DNA of 64,000 nt from Brachypterus glaber (Eukaryota > Arthropoda > Insecta > Coleoptera > Kateretidae), in NCBI GenBank assembly GCA_958510825.1, contig OY294049.1, positions 21,011,536 to 21,075,535 on the forward strand, written 5' to 3'. The notes under the pieces were generated by a model. It made no database searches, had not been told where the DNA came from, and saw only the letters and a program-made list of their open reading frames with translations. Positions 32,620 to 45,022 of the stretch are shown here, in pieces. Within the stretch, counting starts at the first letter, position 1. Each line of letters starts with the position of its first letter. The position numbers were made by a program, and so were the translations under genes.

Positions 32620-33169
32620 GTTCCTTTTGCGAATAAAGTCTAAAAATATTTTTTTAATCAGCGTGCACAGTTGACTCTTGGTACCGAAGAGGGCCAGCAG
32701 CCCGAAACTGTCAGTCTACCAATATCACTCTGTACGATGATTAGAAAATAGATTGATGGAATAATAAATTAATATTTTTATAATTGTGTTTCAAATTAAA
32801 AATTTCTGTCCTTACTAGTTGTTATATTCCAATGCCTAAGATTCTTTATAAAAAATGGTATTTTCTTATAGCTTTAAAGCTTTATTAGGTTCTTACAGTG
32901 TTTATGAAAGTAGACTTTATTTGAAAGTTGATTTTGCAAATAGAGTTAAAGTCTGGAAAAGCTCTGGACGAGGCAGACACATTTTGTTTAAGGTAATTCA
33001 ATATCCAACTCTTTTTATTTTATCCGAAAGAAAACAGTTTTCAAAGAAATAGTAAAATCGAGGAAATGGTCTTCATACTTTGATCTACATAGTATAAAGG
33101 TTTGGACTTTTTAATATTAAATAAAGGTATAAATTCTATTTACAAAAATATAAATTTCCTAAATACAAT
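32620..33169. other. Non-coding stretch
   Basis: GGTACCGAAGAGGGCCAGCA then GCCCGAAACTGTCAG (32680-32715) contains the hairpin GGGC-CAGCA-GCCC and is unusually GC-rich, perhaps a dispersed-repeat remnant. The open frame at 32855-33052 has no known domain. Confidence 0.35.
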
Positions 33170-33540
33170 TTTACTTTCCCCAAGGAAAGTCTTGCGTTAG
33201 TAAAAAAATTTCGAAAAGTTTTTATTGTTTTTTTACGTTTTTAATTAAGTAATTTTTCCTGAAAAAGTAACGTTAATCAGAATTATCTTTCAGCTTTTTT
33301 TTAATTTTTTTAAAGGTTTAACCCCCCCATAACTTTTTCTGTTTTTTGGGGGATTACTTTCAAAAACAATAGGGATCTTCCCCTCGTAGAACAGACAGAC
33401 GCACGGACATTTGAAAAAAAAAGTTGCTTATTTTTTCATGAAACAAATTTATATCCAAGTATTTTTTGTCTAAGACGATTTTTGAAATTTTTTGAAAATT
33501 CGAATCTACCGTATAATATTATTCTAGCGCAGGCGCTGTG
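33170..33540 (+). repeat. GACN tetranucleotide element, copy 4 (short tract)
   Basis: A C-rich lead (TTAACCCCCCCATAAC), a shortened tract AACAGACAGACGCACGGACA and the flank TATCCAAGTATTTTTTGTCT match the arrangement at 1440-1570. The tetramer run has only a few units here. Confidence 0.5.
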
Positions 33541-34496
33541 AATATTACAATAAAATAAACCTTTTTGTTTGTTTAATTATATTTTTATCAGGTAAATTAT
33601 ATTATTCACTTTGTATTTTACATCATTACGTTTTTGTTTGGAATTCCAGACATCATTAATAAAACTGGCAAACATACTTAATATTGTATAATCTTTTCAA
33701 GAAAAAAAAGGTCTAAAAACACTTTGGATGTATAAACTTTCATATTTTATTTATAAGTGTCTTAGCAAAGTTTAAAGTAATTGAAGTAGACTTTTAAAAA
33801 AGTGATAGAAAAAACTTTCCTAGAAAAACCAGATGTGCTAGATTCAAGTAAGTAATGCTCTAGTTCATTAATCGGTTTTTAATTTAACTTTGCTGAACTT
33901 TAAAGTTTGATTAAGACTCCAAATAAAAATATTCTTTCATTTGAAATAGAAATACTTCTAACCTTATCTGAAATAATTTATTTTTCTAAACAAATAAGGG
34001 AATTTACAAAAAAAGAAAAAAATGTTGATGTTTATAATCAAAAGAACCTAGTCTTATAAAAGTCGGTTAATATTAGTAATTATATACCAAGGTATAGAAG
34101 ATATTTTTTATAGCTAAGCGTATTAAATTCCGAGCTGCATAGAAGCGAGGGATTTAAGAGTGCGAGGGTATAATAGTCTTCTCTACCGTAGTTCATATAT
34201 TAGTTTTTTTACTACTAGCACTAATTAACAATTTTTATTCAAATAAACAAGTAAATTATTAAAAGAAATTATATTTGTTGAAATTTTCATAAAAATCCAG
34301 TAGCCTTGATCAATCACATTTATTCAACTAAATACTTTAAACTGAAGTTTAAAAATTTAGTTTTTTTTTTATTTTTTTCATAATATGTATTAATTATATT
34401 TAATAAATAAAAAGTTATTTCAAGTTATTTTCTTGGGTTTAATTAGTAAAAATTGCACAAAGAACTGGAACATCTAATGTGACAGAAATCAATTGT
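33541..34496. other. Non-coding stretch
   Basis: Nothing recognisable; 34130-34190 is slightly GC-richer (GAAGCGAGGGATTTAAGAGT). Confidence 0.35.
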
Positions 34497-34625
34497 TTAC
34501 AAAATTTACTCCTACTAGGAGAGAAAAAAATATTATTGCTATAGTTGAAGAAAATCGATTTCACAGTCTGAAAATATGATAAATAATGGTATGTTCTAAA
34601 GCTAGTAGTGAAAAATATATTTTAT
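34497..34625 (-). repeat. Repeat family J, copy 2
   Basis: Reverse complement of 24660-24800, beginning AATTTACTCCTACTAGGAG and ending near TCTAAAGCTAGTAGTGAAAA, with scattered differences. Confidence 0.7.
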
Positions 34626-35149
34626 TCACAATCATTTAGAAATAAGCTAATTTCATACGTAAAAGTTGTAAAATTAATTATTGTTAACTTCAAGCATGTA
34701 AAAGTTTGAAACAGTCAGTTTTCCTCTCTTGGTCGGAAAGTGTCTAACTTCAGATAGATTTAACAAAGATCAAAAACATAAATGTATTAAATTTTTATTG
34801 ACAAAACAATTACTTATATAAAATAACATCAGATATACAATATTTTGGTAATTATAAAATACATAGTTATTATATACTTTTATGGCTAGGTTAGGTTTTA
34901 ACTTTAAATTGGGTTCAGTGGGTATCAATAATTGTAAAATTTAATAAAAAGTAACATGACTTACATCATGAATAATAATTAGCAACTAGAAAATATTATG
35001 TTAAATATGTAATTAAAACTATTACTTGTATACTATAGCCAATTTTTGAAATATTACTGTTAAGTGCTGCCTCTACTGGTAATTTAACAAAGTAATTACA
35101 TATCTTATTACTTTATCTAGTTTTTTAGATAAATATTTCTTATTTACGT
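34626..35149. other. Non-coding stretch
   Basis: Nothing recognisable. Confidence 0.35.
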
Positions 35150-35460
35150 TGGATGAATATTTAATTTTAATATTTTTAATGTGCTTATAAATAATTTAAA
35201 ATTGTTAATAATAAATAGTGGTTATTTTTTGTTTAATTTTCGTGAAGGTCGCCGTCTATACGTGCATAAATTTAAAGATTTCCAGTTTTTTTTGTGTAAA
35301 ATATTCCCCTTGGTCTTGCTAACTTTCCCTCAGGAAATGAAACATTTTCCACCTCAGTATGTAATATACTATTAAATATACATTTCGTAAAAAGTTATTG
35401 TAATTGTTATTTTGTTCTATAGTAGAATTTCAAATGTGGTACGTTTTATTGCATCAGTTC
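35150..35460 (+). repeat. Repeat family K, copy 1
   Basis: Diverged direct similarity to 59720-60010 (ATTTTCGTGAAGGTCGCC versus ATTTTCGTGGAGATCGCC; CCTCAGGAAAT; GTATGTAATATAC). Its right edge, GTAGAATTTCAAATGTGGTA, is inverted at about 60870-60893. Coding is unlikely. Confidence 0.55.
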
Positions 35461-37009
35461 AAAAATGCTTAAAATAATTGACGCAGTCGATAAAAAAGTA
35501 AACCAATTTAACTACGCGCCTTTCTTTTAGACTTTTTTGAAGTACGAGGGCATAGGCCGTATTACCACTCGGTGTGAATGTGCCTGGAATAAAATACTTC
35601 TTATTTTCTGAAAAAGAAAAATAAATAAATGGATAAACTGCGTCATTTAAAATCAACGAATTTTAGAAAATTTTGCGCTTGATTGGTGACGTATGCCAAA
35701 GTGACATTAAAAAATTAATTTCAAGGCTTGGATCAACTTTTAATTGTAAATTTTATGCAAAAAACTTAACAAACAAACAATTTCTAAGTACGCAAATACC
35801 TATTTTACTGGGCTCAGTTTAAATGCAGAATTCTGTCAAAATCTTTTTTTTTTTCAATTTAGTTCGTTTGCTTATTTATGCGTGACCACTTTTTTTTGAC
35901 GATTATCCCAATATTTTTTTATTCCATTATAAAGGATGTTCGGTAATCGCTAGTGCGCTCAGTTTATTATTTTTTTTTATTTTATAAATTATTTTTTTAC
36001 GAAAAAAGTTAAAATTTTAATTAGAGCATAAACTTTTGACTGTAAAGTGCTGATCAATAAATTTTAATACTTTATTTACTACTATTACACATTAGACTGG
36101 ATCAAAAACAACTTTTTTAACATATACCAAAGTTCGAAACCACATAGTATTTTATAATTTATAGCTTTCGGTTAGAAAGATTGGCAATGTTATCTTTTTT
36201 TTTTGTTCTCTAAGGTATCACATTCTGGTACTAATGCTCTAGTACTATTACATTTTAACACTGTAACAATTATACTATTTCAAGCTATTTTGCTTTAATA
36301 TAAACAGCTATTTATAGTTTCAAGTTAGAAGATTTTCATGTCACGCCTCTCTTAGAATATTACATAAGTATAAATAAACGATACAATATACAATGGTCAT
36401 GAAAAAAGAAAGGAATTGTTTTGTAAGTATAAACAAAGAAATTTAATAAATGCTTTCGCAAACAAACCCTGAAAATACGTTACACGAAAAGTGGAAATAT
36501 TTCTTTTCCAACTACAAAACAAATGCACCACTTTTAAGCTTTCCAGCGTTTATCGCGCTTAAGAATATTGTATTTGTATACTAACATTTATTTTTACGGT
36601 TGAAATGGCTAGTTTTTCGTTTCAATATTGAGCACTAAGAAAAATAAACATAATTACTTATGAACCTTTTCTTAAAATGCATTCACCTATACGATATAGG
36701 TACATTGTTATTAGGTATAATAACATTGATATAAGTATACAGTCACTGTTCTTGTACACTGTGTTATCATGTATAATAAACCTGATTATGTTTAATGTAC
36801 CTATGTTGTTATTAGATACAATAGCACTACATCCAGATGGCTTTATTTGTTTGTTATAGAAAGCGAAGCTGGTTTTTGTCTATAATGGAAAAATAAAAGC
36901 TAAGCGTTTAGCTAATGTGTAGCATTAATCTGCAATGCCGATTTTGCATACACATGGATCTATATTCTAAAAATTTGTAAAGTAAAAGGATGGGTATTAG
37001 GGTACGGAA
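35461..37009. other. Non-coding stretch
   Basis: The minus-strand open frame at 35459-35656 and the plus-strand frame at 36677-36859 have no domain I recognise and sit in repeat-like DNA. I do not call genes. Confidence 0.35.
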
Positions 37010-38200
37010 TTGTTAGGGTCCCATCCGTCAAAATTGTTTCTATAGATGAAAAAACAACCCTGTTTTTCTTAGATTGTTTAAAAAATATTTAGAGGTCCCA
37101 TCGGCGGTTTTTTAAATAGAAAATCATATGAAGGGTTTTTTTAATAAAGGCTAGAAAAAAATGCTCTTAGGAATTTTTCTAAAGAGTTCTAATTTTCTAG
37201 GGTATCCTTCAATATGTCCGAATTCAGGGTTTATATCTACTTTTTTGAAAAAAAGTACAGGGTGTCCAAAAAAGAATTAAATATCTCAATAAATGGTAAA
37301 AAAATGCATTTAATTGCAATAAAATATCAATTTTGTAGCAAATAAACAAAAACAGTTTTTAAAATGCCTTGTAGTATCCTATATTATGTAATAAAATTTT
37401 CTAGGGTATTCTTCAATATGTCCGAATTCAGGGTTTATATCTACTTTTTTGAAAAAAAAAGTACAGGGTGTCCAAAAAAGAATTAAATATCTCAATAAAT
37501 GTTAAAAAAATGCATTTAATTGCAATAAAATATCAATTTTGTAGCAAATAAACAAAAACAGTTTTCAAGATGCCTTGTAGTATCCTATATTATGTAATAA
37601 AACACATTAAATATCATTATTATTTTTTTTTAAGTGTAGGACTTTTATTTTTAAAAATCTGAAAAAAAAAATCCGTAAACCCGGTTATAGAAATGAACAC
37701 ATTTCAAAGCAATTTGTGCATATTATTATGCTTTTTGGCCAAATATCATCACTTTTATCGAAATCAAGTGATTTTTTTACATTTTATGTGATTTGTGATT
37801 TTTTTGGAGCTCCTTTTCTTTTTCTTAAAAAAATAAATATAATTGATACTTATCAATGATTCAAAAAAAAATGACCCATGAGAAAAATTTCTAAGTAATC
37901 TTTTTTGTAGCATAAATAAGCTTCATACATCAATTTTTACAATGTTTTTACCCTGGTAAAGCAATTTTTTCATGTAAAAGGGTATTTTTTTTTGGTTATT
38001 CTCTTACTATTCAAAAATAATTTCCCTTTCTAAAATCGCTTTTATATTTAAATAATAATAAAAAGGCTTAACATGTTTTCTCTCTCAAAAAACCGCTGGG
38101 CGTACCTCTAAATATTTTTTTAAAAACCTGAAAAAAATTGGGCTTGGTTTTTGATATTTTTTTTATCCCTTACCCTTCTGAGACTAAACTAATGATATAT
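37010..38200 (+). mobile_element. 1.2-kb repeat family L, copy 1, with internal duplication
   Basis: Matches the reverse complement of 61665-62620. Shared words include AAATATTTAGAGGTC, CAGGGTGTCCAAAAAA, CCAAATATCATC and TAAAGCAATTTTTTCATGTA. AAATATTTAGAGGTCCCATC near the left end is inverted near 38100 (GTACCTCTAAATATTTTTTT), so the element is itself foldback-like. A segment of about 187 bp (TTTTCTAGGGTATxCTTCAA to TATTATGTAATAAAA) is tandemly duplicated at 37192-37580. No coding. Confidence 0.75.
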
Positions 38201-38445
38201 TTTCGATTCAATTGTGTTTTTTTTATATTTGATATGCCTAAAAAGAAAAAAAAATAATAAAAAATAAACCAATTTTTTTTCTGCTCGAGTTTTTGTTTCC
38301 TTAGAGTTTCAGGAGAGCTGTATTATACTGAATTAAATTTGCATATTTGTTTGCATACATAGAAAGTATATAAAAGTATTTTGGATAAATATTGCCTTAA
38401 AGAAAAAAATAAAGTGTGACACCCTGGAGGGTAAGGTTTATAGTC
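38201..38445. other. Non-coding spacer
   Basis: Nothing recognisable. Confidence 0.35.
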
Positions 38446-39850
38446 ATAGGCGTAACAAGGGGGGGACTTAGGGGGCCTAGACCCCCCCCTGAAATCAAAC
38501 TAGAAAAGTAAAATTACGCATATATTTTTTATATACACGGTGTATTTGAAATAGGGTAGGAAATTTTAACAGGTGATTCTACATCATAAAATATGACAAA
38601 AAGTTCCTATAAACATATGTCTAAAAATGCGTCATAAGGGAGCTACGCCCCTTTGAAAGTGGCTAAAAAAATCGGTTTTTATTTAATAACTCAGGAACCC
38701 TTTGAGATATATCAACGAGGTTTTGCACATCAACTAATCCTACCAAGGCCCGTTTTTATGTGTTATTTTCATGTACTTATTTCAACCAGGGGTGTGCGAA
38801 ACGGGTGGGGCTTATCAGTTTTATGTCCCAAACTTTTTTCTGTGTAACTTTTTTGCAATTTTATTTTTAAAATATGATTCCACAGGTCAAAATACATAAA
38901 AAAGGTACTCTTGTTGTAATACTGTAGGATTAACCGTTTTCGAGAAAAATTCATTTGAAGGTGAAATTCCACGGTTCGAGGACGAAAAATTATATACTAA
39001 AATGTTGAAAACCAAAATTTTAATGATGCAAGGCGAATGTACATTAAAAACTAAGAAAAAAACCTCATATACAGGTACTTCCAAAAATCAATCCTAATGG
39101 AGCTATGGTCTCCTAAATATGCACCATTTTTAAAGGGCTATGGTAGGTTTAAAAGCGTTTTTTCGACCTACATGTATGGAAACTTTTTTTCTTAGTTTTT
39201 GATGTAGAATAACACTACATCATTAAAATTTTGGTTTTCGACATTTTAGTATTTAATTTTTCGTCCTCGAACGGTGAAATTTCCAAACCTTCAAATGAAC
39301 TTTTCTCGAAAACGGTTAATCCTACAGTATTACAACACGAGTACCTTTTTTATGTATTTTGACCTGAGAAATCATATTTCACAAATAAAATTGCAAAAAA
39401 GTTACACAGAAAAAAGTTTGGAACAAAAAACTAATATGGCCCCCCCGTTTCGCACACCCCTGGTTTAAATAAGTACGTGAAAATGACATACAAAGATGGA
39501 CCTTATTAGGATTAATTCACGTGCAAAACCTCGTTAATATATCTCAGAGGGTTCCTGAGTTATTAAATAAAAACCGATTTTTTTAGCCAATTTCAAAGGG
39601 GCGTAGCTCCCTTATGACGCATTTTTAGACATATGTTTATAGGAACTTTTTGTCATATTTTATTATGTAGAATCACCTGTTAAAATTTCCTACCCTATTT
39701 CAAATACACCCTGTATACATAAGCCAAGCCCCCCCCCAAATTTGGACCTGGGTACAAAAAATAGTTCCCTCTAAGATCATTGTAGCTACTCCCAGCTTTC
39801 AAGCCCCCCCCCCCCCCAATTTGGACCTGGGTACGCTCTTGGTTATAGTC
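38446..39850. repeat. C/G-tract element enclosing the 1.19-kb palindrome
   Basis: Left of the palindrome is GGCGTAACAAGGGGGGGACT followed by CCTAGACCCCCCC. Right of it AAGCCCCCCC and TTTGGACCTGGGTAC occur twice (39722-39755 and 39803-39834). Runs of 9-14 C are present (39804-39817). The 47 bases at 39755-39801 recur exactly at 41735-41781. The palindrome seems to have inserted into this G/C-tract repeat. Confidence 0.6.
38532..39717. mobile_element. Complete 1.19-kb palindromic element (TATACAGGGTGTATTTG ends)
   Basis: The left end TATACACGGTGTATTTGAAA and right end (reversed) TATACAGGGTGTATTTGAAA begin arms of about 540 bp that match almost throughout, around a loop of about 90 bp near 39100-39170. 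Paired words include AAAAATGCGTCATAAGGGAG, GAACCCTTTGAGATATATCA, AATACTGTAGGATTAACCGT and TTTTCGTCCTCGAAC. The TA at each end fits a TA target. Open frames in the two arms are mirror images and are not genes. Confidence 0.9.
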
Positions 39851-40454
39851 CCGCAAAAAAACTATTTAAAAGAAATACTCATCTTTAGAACTACTTATTA
39901 GGCATCTGTGGTTATTTAATGTACTGACCTTATACCTAAAGCCTTTATGTTGCAACCCAAATAAATAAGATACTAGAAAAAAAAATCTAAATCAATACGA
40001 ATTCTATTGAACAAAATCTAATCAAGAGTAAGGCCGTGAAAGTAGAGAAAATTACTATCTTAAACAAGCCGTGAAGATATGTAATGCTTTTCGTTTCATA
40101 GCATACTCCTCACACAAAGAAGACAAAAACATACACTCTAAAAACATGTCCACCAATTATTGTAGCCGATTTATTGCCAGCAATTGTTATAGTAAATTTA
40201 AAGCCTATTTTTAAATAGCGATTGTAAAAATACCTTAATTTTTAAAGTAAATTTAAAGCATTTGACTGTACTACCGTCGTGTTTTTACAGCTTTTTTAAC
40301 GTGTTTTTAAATGTTACTCGACCTATTGTTACAAGCACTTCCTGTATTTTTCAAGGGTTATTACAACCTAACCTGTGGTTTAATTTAAAATTTACAAATA
40401 ATATGAAAAGTATAATTCAGTATTTCCTCACAAGGATAACTGCTTTAAATTTAC
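39851..40454. other. Non-coding stretch
   Basis: Nothing recognisable. Confidence 0.35.
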
Positions 40455-41285
40455 AGTGTATTTAATAGTATATTACATAACTAGTGTGGAAAGTGACATA
40501 TTTCACGCGAGTGGGAAGGTTTACAAACGAGCCGCTAGGCGAGTGAGGAAACCCCACAAGTTTATGAAATACACTTTCCAACGAGTTATGTACACTATTT
40601 TTCCTACGATCCCGAAAACATATGAAGTTTCTTATTTTAAAATTTTCTAATTTTTATTAATTTTTAAGAAAAGCAAAACACAAAATAATTATAAAGAGCA
40701 TACAAATTTATATATGTAGGTATGTCAAACAGGAAATATGATTTTCATTTAGCTTTAGTTTTCTTGGTTTTATATTTAATACAATACAAAGCTGTTTAAT
40801 GGGTTGCCTATTCCTAAATAAATACAAACTTGAGTTCACTTATTAAATTAGATTTCTGTGGTTATGCTGCCATATAAGACAGTAAACTGGTACTGTTTTA
40901 CATTTCATAAGAAAAATACTGTGTATTTTGATATTTTTGATGTAATTTAAGGTAACTAAATAAAAAATTAATGGTCAAAATAGTAATGTTATAACTATAG
41001 TTTCTATTTTAGACATGAAATACAGAAATATTTCGATTAAAACCCTTAAAAGATATAAAAGGCTGTTGTGAAAGGTGGAATATGGTTTATAAAACAAGGT
41101 GAATAAAATTCGTAGAATCTACGAGGTAAATATCTAAATAAAATTAGGCAAACCTCCATACATAAATATCACACGAGTGTGATATAAAAATATCAAACTA
41201 GTGCGATATGAGGCGTTTTCTAAAGAACAAAAGAGTGTGAATGTCATTTTCATAGAGGATCGTAGGAAAAAATAGTTTTTTATAC
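40455..41285 (-). mobile_element. 0.9-kb repeat family H, copy 2
   Basis: Reverse complement of 23700-24640. The left edge is the hairpin TATTACATAACTAGTGTGGA...GAGTTATGTAC with loop GAGCCGCTAGGCGAGTGAGG. It ends near AGAGGATCGTAGGAAAAAAT. It has a single copy of the segment that is duplicated in copy 1. Confidence 0.75.
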
Positions 41286-43599
41286 GTTGGTTTACGCAAT
41301 AATTAACACTAAACTAACTAAGCAAGGTATTTGCTGGTCAAGTCTGATTTTCAAGGCGAGGGAAGAGGTTTTAGAAAGGCCCAGTCCAGAAAAGAAGTAG
41401 CCACAAAAAAAAAATATCTTAAAATTTACTAAAAAAAAAACTTTTATATTGGAAAAAAGATTCCTTAAAATTTACTTTTATATTGAAAAGTATTTTCGAA
41501 ATTGTCACTTTCAAACGAATATACATTCGAGTGGACCGTCAAAAAATAATTTTTATTATGTAAAATCGCATCCATGCTTTTTTTATGTATCTATCCAAAA
41601 AATACTAAAAAAATTGTTAAAGAAGTTTAAAAAAATGTTAAAAAAGTTTGAAAGCAAATTTATAAAATTGTTCTAGTTAAAGGAATGAAGAGTGTAACAA
41701 GAAAACGTCCAAAAAGTGCTCGCCGGAGGGTGATCAAAAAATAGTTCCCTCTAAGATCATTGTAGCTACTCCCAGCTTTCATCGTGTTTCTTGATAGAAT
41801 AGTTCGGATACACCCCTTACATTATGTTGTACACGTTTTAACTTTACCGTTGGGAAAATATCCTTAATTTGGATCTCCAAAAATTAGGAATTTCATTCTA
41901 CATGCAGAAAAAATAAGGGGTTTTAGGTCTAGTAATAGTTACTTAAAGTTTTGTAATACTCCTACTACCATCCCAAGTAAGTTGAGATTAAAGTAAGGTT
42001 TTCGTCTTACCTAAGATTTAGTGTTGAAAGGAACAATTGATATCATACCTATTTTTACAAACTCCAAACATTTATGTTTAGGTTGAAAAAAAAATGGATA
42101 GGTTTTGCATGTAAACAACGAACTTCTTAAACGAATTTGTACTACAAATCTACAAATCTACAAATTTTGTACACACTAACTATTCGTAGTAACCACGTAC
42201 CCTAGGTGGTTTGCTCGAATAGTAAGTATTTCTATCCTTTTTAATTATATTTCTGTCCTCTCCAAATCATATTTTTTTCGAACAAGATCGGGAAAAAATA
42301 GGTTAAATATAATTTTTTTGGGTAAGCCAGACGTTAAAAATATTTGTAAGACTGTTTTGCCAGGCACTTTTGTGCAAGCACGAATTTTACTGAAATAATG
42401 TTGAAATAATCGTCACATATCATTCGTGGATAATGTAGGTACCTATAATAAATAAGTCAAATTAAAGTATGTAATTTACAAGTTTTATGCAAAAATGTCC
42501 TTCCAAAGTTAGGACAAGCCTAATTTTTTCCTTGTAGACCTAATTTTTGGTTCTCAATGTCAAATATCGCAAAATAAACAACTCAATCAACCCTTTAACC
42601 TCAAAACAAAACAATTTTGATATAATAGTGTCCTACTTTACCAACTAACTATGACGTCATTTTAACAACACTCTTCAAACCATACCAGTATGTTATAGTT
42701 ACGTTAATAAAATTTGGTTATTGTAGATGAGAAAATAGGTTGAAATATTTAATACATAATATGACGACGTGTATAGAAATTTTGAGAATTTTCTTATTCG
42801 ATCACGATTATACATGAAAAAAATCCACTATTTTAAATGATATTTTAAAAACTCCCCAAATCAAATTTCTACTTGAATTATAAACACGTACAAAACTAAT
42901 TAATTAAAGGAGTTGAGTATTAATAATAGACAAATCCGAATGAAATATGAGCTCATAACTTCTAATCTTCAGACAAATTCTATCATAAAAGGGCCAAAAT
43001 ACATTAAACTTTGGCAAAGCAAAGCAAAGTAATTTTATCCCTATAATTTTACTTGTAAGTAGGGCTTAATCCATTAATATATTATTATATTTATGAAAAT
43101 AATAACATATTCTAAGTGTATATGATTATAATTTCTGTATACACTGAGGAAGAAATTATAAAACTTAACGTTTCTTGCCAACGTTATGTAAACTTATTAC
43201 GTTCCAAAAATTTAAGAATCTCCATAAGCAAAATATGAAATAAATAAATCATCTATGAGGTGCCTGTCTGTCTGTCTGTCTATTTGCCACTCCTTCCAGC
43301 TGTTTTTCATACTTTCCAAACAACTAGAAATCTGAAACTTTGCATGCACGCCAGAAACTAGAGTATACTGATTAGAAGAGTCTAAACTCTAAATTGTTTT
43401 AAGAGGGCCTTGCGGGACAAAAAAAATTAAAAATAATTTACAAAATTGGCAAAAGTTCCAAAAAACTTGAGCTTTCCTGCTGAAAAAGAGTAATAAAAAA
43501 ACAATCTGTAGATCATAAAAGTAATTGAGGTCTGAAAACTTATTTGTAGAACTAAAAATATTACCATGGAATCTGTGTGTGTGTGTGTTTTTTTTTTAA
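41286..43599. other. Long non-coding stretch
   Basis: It contains the second exact copy of the 47-bp segment (41735-41781). A (CTGT)n run at about 43265-43282 has flanks like the other tetranucleotide elements (ACTTTGCATGCACGCCAGAA). A short (GT)n run lies at about 43573-43588. The Lys-rich frame at 41449-41676 is low-complexity. No gene seen. Confidence 0.4.
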
Positions 43600-43796
43600 A
43601 TAATTAAACTTGATACTTTTTAAATGATGTATCGCACCTCTAAGCCCCCCTGCCCGTATTTCAAGAGCTGAAAGTATCAAATATATGATAATAGATAGTT
43701 TAAGTTTTCTTATTTAAGATGGTTTTCTCAGAACTTGATTATCTCTTTTAGTTTACGAGAAAATCGCTGGGTAAATAGAGTTGGGACACCCGGTAT
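43600..43796 (-). mobile_element. MITE, TATACCGGGTGTCCCAAC family, right part only
   Basis: Ends AATAGAGTTGGGACACCCGG-TAT and contains TTATTTAAGATGGTTTTC and the C-rich centre (AAGCCCCCCTGCCC), as in 10229-10504. The left arm is replaced by unrelated sequence after a (GT)n run. Confidence 0.8.
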
Positions 43797-44246
43797 TATA
43801 GTATAGTCACTTTAATAGTGAATCTGTAGATAGTAGATGTACTGTAATCATCCCATTTCATTAAATATAAAGTTAAACCCTTTACAACTTTGCACTCCAT
43901 AGAATAAGAGTGTTGTACGGGTCATGTGACATATTTTGTACGACTGACTTGTTTGCACGTAATTATGGAAACGCATTCAGCTAAAGTTCATTAGGGCTGG
44001 GGACGCTAGGGACGTGGGGTTTAATTACATAGTAATTTACAACCCTTTACATTTTAGATTTGTTAATATAACATACGCGTTGCTAGGATTATGAAAGAGG
44101 ATGTCTGTGTATGCTTTTTAGAAATGAAGCTAACACGGGAAGAACGAGGCAAAGTTATAAATCAGAAATGTCCAGAAGCAAAAATATAAAAAAATAGTAT
44201 TTTTATTTGATGGATTCTAATAGCTTTTAAATAGGTAATAATACAG
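43797..44246. other. Non-coding stretch
   Basis: Nothing recognisable. Confidence 0.35.
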
Positions 44247-44828
44247 TAAAAAAAATATTTTTTGCACGACCAAGACTAAAACCTAATTTTACGCTTTCAT
44301 TTTCGGGACTAAACTTGCCGTTTTTCTCCCTAGGGAATAAAAATCACGGAAACCTTGATAATATTAAAATATTATACTTAATATGTGCTTTGATGGTTCA
44401 AAAATTAGGTTTGGTGGTGTTTTGTAATAAATTAGGGATTCAAACCAATTTATTTGATTTTAACAAAGAAAACCTTTAAAAATAACATTGTTATAACAAT
44501 TTATACATAACTTAAAAATGTATTATCTTCGTCCATTTTTTTGACGTTTGTGTCAACCATATTAAAAAACAATTGAAATCGCGATAGCCATGAAACTGAC
44601 TTTTCGCATTTGATTAAATTACGAAAATAAAACAACCGATCTTAGACGCGTGGTTTTTAATTTTACTTTTATCTACCTACCTAAATTATGTTTGGTCCTG
44701 CAAAAAATAGTGTATATACCTCAGGACTAAACTTGGCTGTTTTAGTCCCTTGCATTTCTGTTTCAGGAAACACTAATGCAGCGGGACTAAAACAGGCAGT
44801 TTAGTCCCTTGGTATATAAATAACTATT
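44247..44828 (+). mobile_element. 0.6-kb repeat family G, copy 2
   Basis: Direct copy of 18826-19440. It lacks about 21 bases, the GC-rich loop of the terminal hairpin (CCCTTGCTCACTACGCTCGC plus one base), and the 11 bases TTACAAGCATC near 44610. Otherwise nearly identical. Confidence 0.8.
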
Positions 44829-44895
44829 TTACAATTTAAAATTAAATATATTTTAATATTTTTTTATAATTAGTAATAATCGAATAAAAAACATT

Positions 44896-45022
44896 GTATA
44901 ATACAAAAACGAAAAGTAAAATTTTGATTTGGTAGGTTTATTACCCTCGGGCCGGCCAACCAGCCCTCGGCTTCTAAAAACCTACTCAATCAAAAAAATT
45001 TACTTTTCGCCCTTGTATTAGT
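44896..45022. repeat. Hairpin element with CCCTCGGGCCGG loop
   Basis: Arms CGAAAAGTAAAATTTTGATT and GGTAGGTTT pair with AAACCTACTCAATCAAAAAA and TTTACTTTTCG. The GC-rich loop reads CCCTCGGGCCGGCCAACCAG then CCCTCGGC. Same architecture as the hairpins at 19311, 24490, 40470 and 60682. Confidence 0.75.

Noticed and set aside
36330..36420. Possible tRNA-like sequence
   Set aside because: I could not fit a cloverleaf or find paired A- and B-box motifs at proper spacing.
38653..39468. Four open frames of 64-67 codons with matching peptides
   Set aside because: They lie in the two arms of one palindrome and read the same sequence from either side.
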